Below are positions 62,790-64,000 of a stretch of 64,000 nt of DNA, one piece after another. Position numbers and translations under genes: made by a program. Within the stretch, counting starts at the first letter, position 1, and each line of letters opens with the position of its first letter. This DNA comes from Lutibacter sp. HS1-25 (GTDB taxonomy: Bacteria; Bacteroidota; Bacteroidia; Flavobacteriales; Flavobacteriaceae): assembly GCF_004121075.1 (NCBI RefSeq), contig NZ_RHLN01000001.1, positions 124,001-188,000 of the forward strand, read 5' to 3'. The notes under the pieces were generated by a model. The model searched no databases. It was not told the origin of the DNA and saw only the letters and a program-made list of their open reading frames with translations.

Positions 62790-63303
62790 CTTTATTGGTT
62801 GTAGTTTTTGAATTGTTAATTTGGTGTAATAAGTTTTCAATCAATTCAATACGTTTTTTATAATTGGTAATTATGGCTTCTAAAATAAGTTCGTTGTCTA
62901 AATTTTCATCCAATTCTAATTTCAATAGCTCATATTCTTGATCTAGTTCAACCATAAACGATAAAAATTCTTCTTTATCTGTTGAAGATAAATGTGTGTT
63001 GTTTTTAACCAATTGAACCTGATACGAAACCAAGCTTTGGTAATGCATGTCTATTTCTTGTAATTCTTGATTTGAAAACTTGTTTGGTGTGTTTTTAAAG
63101 CCCAAACCAACAATGCTAAAAATGCCTAAAATAAGTACAATACTTGCTGCAATTTTGAATTTTGAATTTTTCCAAAGAGGTATAGCTTTTGGTTTTTCTT
63201 TATCCAATTCGTTTGAAATTGCCGCCCACATTTTTGAAGCATCTGGAGTATAATCCTCAAACTGCTGTTTGTTTTTTATAATATGTTTTTCAAAATTGTC
63301 CAT
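62773..63303 (-). CDS. Membrane-anchored anti-sigma-like protein
   Basis: 176 residues. An N-terminal cytoplasmic part (about 1-45; FEKHIIKNKQQFEDYTPDASKMWAAISNELD) is followed by one membrane helix at about 51-69 (IAASIVLILGIFSIVGLGF) and a periplasmic helical part. The layout and its place directly behind an ECF sigma gene (TAATG junction, one shared base) mark it as the cognate regulator, although no ZAS zinc motif is present. It should hold the sigma factor at the membrane until a signal arrives. Confidence 0.8.
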   Translation of the reverse strand: MDNFEKHIIKNKQQFEDYTPDASKMWAAISNELDKEKPKAIPLWKNSKFKIAASIVLILGIFSIVGLGFKNTPNKFSNQELQEIDMHYQSLVSYQVQLVKNNTHLSSTDKEEFLSFMVELDQEYELLKLELDENLDNELILEAIITNYKKRIELIENLLHQINNSKTTTNKDEYIL

Positions 63304-63839
63304 TATAGTGTGTTTATAATTTCAATTAATTTCTTTTTTGCACGGTGATACTGCGATTTTGATGTGGAGGTTGTTATTTCTAAAATTTCTCCAATTTCAG
63401 CGTGATCGTAGCCTTCAATTAAATACAAAGTAATTATTTGTTTAAATCCGTTAGGCAGTAAATCAATTCCTTTTTTTATTTTTTTAATATCCTGTTCTTC
63501 AAAGTTTTGTGTAGGTTCGTTGGTTAAATAATATTCGTGATTTTCAATTGCAGTAATTGGGATTTTTTTCAATTTTAAAAAATTGATACTCTTGTTTACC
63601 ACTATTTTTTTTAACCAAGATCCAAAAGTGCTTTCGTATCTAAAACTGTGTAAATTTTTAAATGCTTTTACAAAACTATCTTGCAAAATATCTTCAGCAT
63701 CTTCTTTTGAACCTACCAAACGCATGCATACGTTGTACATAGCATTTACATAAAGTTTATACAATTGAAACTGTGCATTTCTATCGCCTTTCTTGCTTTT
63801 TTCAACAAGTTCTTTATGTATTAATAAATTTGTTTCCAA
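63303..63839 (-). CDS. ECF-family RNA polymerase sigma factor
   Basis: 178 residues. Region 2: LYVNAMYNVCMRLVGSKEDAEDILQDSFVKAFKNL and FGSWLKKIVVNKSINFLK; region 4: LPNGFKQIITLYLIEGYDHAEIGEILEITTSTSKSQYHRAKKKL. The start is TTG (63837-63839): an in-frame TAA lies immediately upstream and no ATG is near, so an ATG start is excluded. It heads a six-gene envelope operon (anti-sigma, DUF4097-like, barrel, 59-residue ORF, DUF2807). Confidence 0.9.
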   Translation of the reverse strand: METNLLIHKELVEKSKKGDRNAQFQLYKLYVNAMYNVCMRLVGSKEDAEDILQDSFVKAFKNLHSFRYESTFGSWLKKIVVNKSINFLKLKKIPITAIENHEYYLTNEPTQNFEEQDIKKIKKGIDLLPNGFKQIITLYLIEGYDHAEIGEILEITTSTSKSQYHRAKKKLIEIINTL

Positions 63840-64000
63840 TTAATTTGGATTCGTTAATTGATTATTAAAAATTCCCAATTTCAATTTTAACTAAAGACAG
63901 TATTAATTTTAAAAGGTTGCATTTTTTAAAAATTATTTTTGAAATTTTATTAAAAATAAAAATAATTATAAGATTATCAGTGTTTTATGAATTTTAAAAA
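63840..64000. other. AT-rich upstream region of the sigma operon
   Basis: 161 bases to the window edge. It is very AT-rich, with no ORF, hairpin or exact TAnnTTTG box on the minus strand. If the operon is autoregulated, its ECF promoter should lie here, but I see no repeated motif that identifies it. Confidence 0.4.

Noticed and set aside
1-64000. Horizontally acquired island, prophage or transposon
   Set aside because: No integrase, transposase, phage genes, tRNA attachment site or clear change in base composition was seen. All genes look native to a flavobacterial chromosome.

Overview
The window is AT-rich chromosomal DNA from a member of the Bacteroidota, most likely family Flavobacteriaceae. 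The evidence is the Bat (aerotolerance) gene order, tandem DUF3078 proteins, DUF2480, a TonB-dependent receptor with an N-terminal carboxypeptidase-like domain, a type IX secretion sorting tail, several lipoproteins, and promoters of the TAnnTTTG type. No tRNA, rRNA, insertion sequence, prophage or CRISPR array was seen. Genes are tightly packed and no gene-free stretch exceeds about 250 bases.

Layout. 1-5711 (+): the end of an unidentified gene followed by batA, batB, batC, batD and batE. 5838-12305 (-): an O-methyltransferase, a zinc-finger anti-sigma protein, an ECF sigma factor, a six-PAS hybrid histidine kinase and a soluble histidine kinase. 12474-14296 (+): panB and a 2-hydroxyacid dehydrogenase. 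14326-17910 (-): a GNAT acetyltransferase, aspartate kinase and a fused aminolipid acyltransferase. 18036-27549: central metabolism and housekeeping (fructose bisphosphatase, superoxide dismutase, two glycosyltransferase-51 enzymes, long PurF-like protein, PfkB kinase, SufE, DUF59, DUF2480). 27624-30075 (+): two DUF3078 outer-membrane proteins and a PepSY-type membrane protein.

30180-36454 (+) is the most interesting block. A Spy-like exported protein, an operon of a VTC-type polyphosphate polymerase domain protein, DUF4956 and DUF2490, and a CotH-kinase lipoprotein are each preceded by the same 30-bp element: two copies of a TTCATTGAT-like 9-mer separated by exactly 12 bases. A LytS-type histidine kinase and a LytTR response regulator follow directly, so a small self-contained regulon controlled by that regulator is proposed.

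36634-48200: a CBS-domain membrane protein; a six-gene minus-strand operon (DcuC-type carrier, isoaspartyl dipeptidase, porin, M14 carboxypeptidase, second porin, lamin-tail lipoprotein) that looks like a peptide or isoaspartyl-peptide utilisation system; HflX; a leaderless EEP-family nuclease; and a small exported protein. 48388-57395: a lamin-tail protein with a type IX tail, a TonB-dependent receptor and a DUF5689/lamin-tail lipoprotein, next to a secreted EEP nuclease. The parts resemble those of the extracellular nuclease ExeM split over several genes. 57424-63839 (-): a DUF1080 protein, an Uup-like ABC-F ATPase, and an ECF sigma/anti-sigma operon that continues through a DUF4097-like protein, a beta-barrel protein, a previously uncalled 59-residue ORF and a DUF2807 lipoprotein.

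All assignments come from reading the sequence by eye. No database search was run, and residue ranges marked 'about' are estimates.
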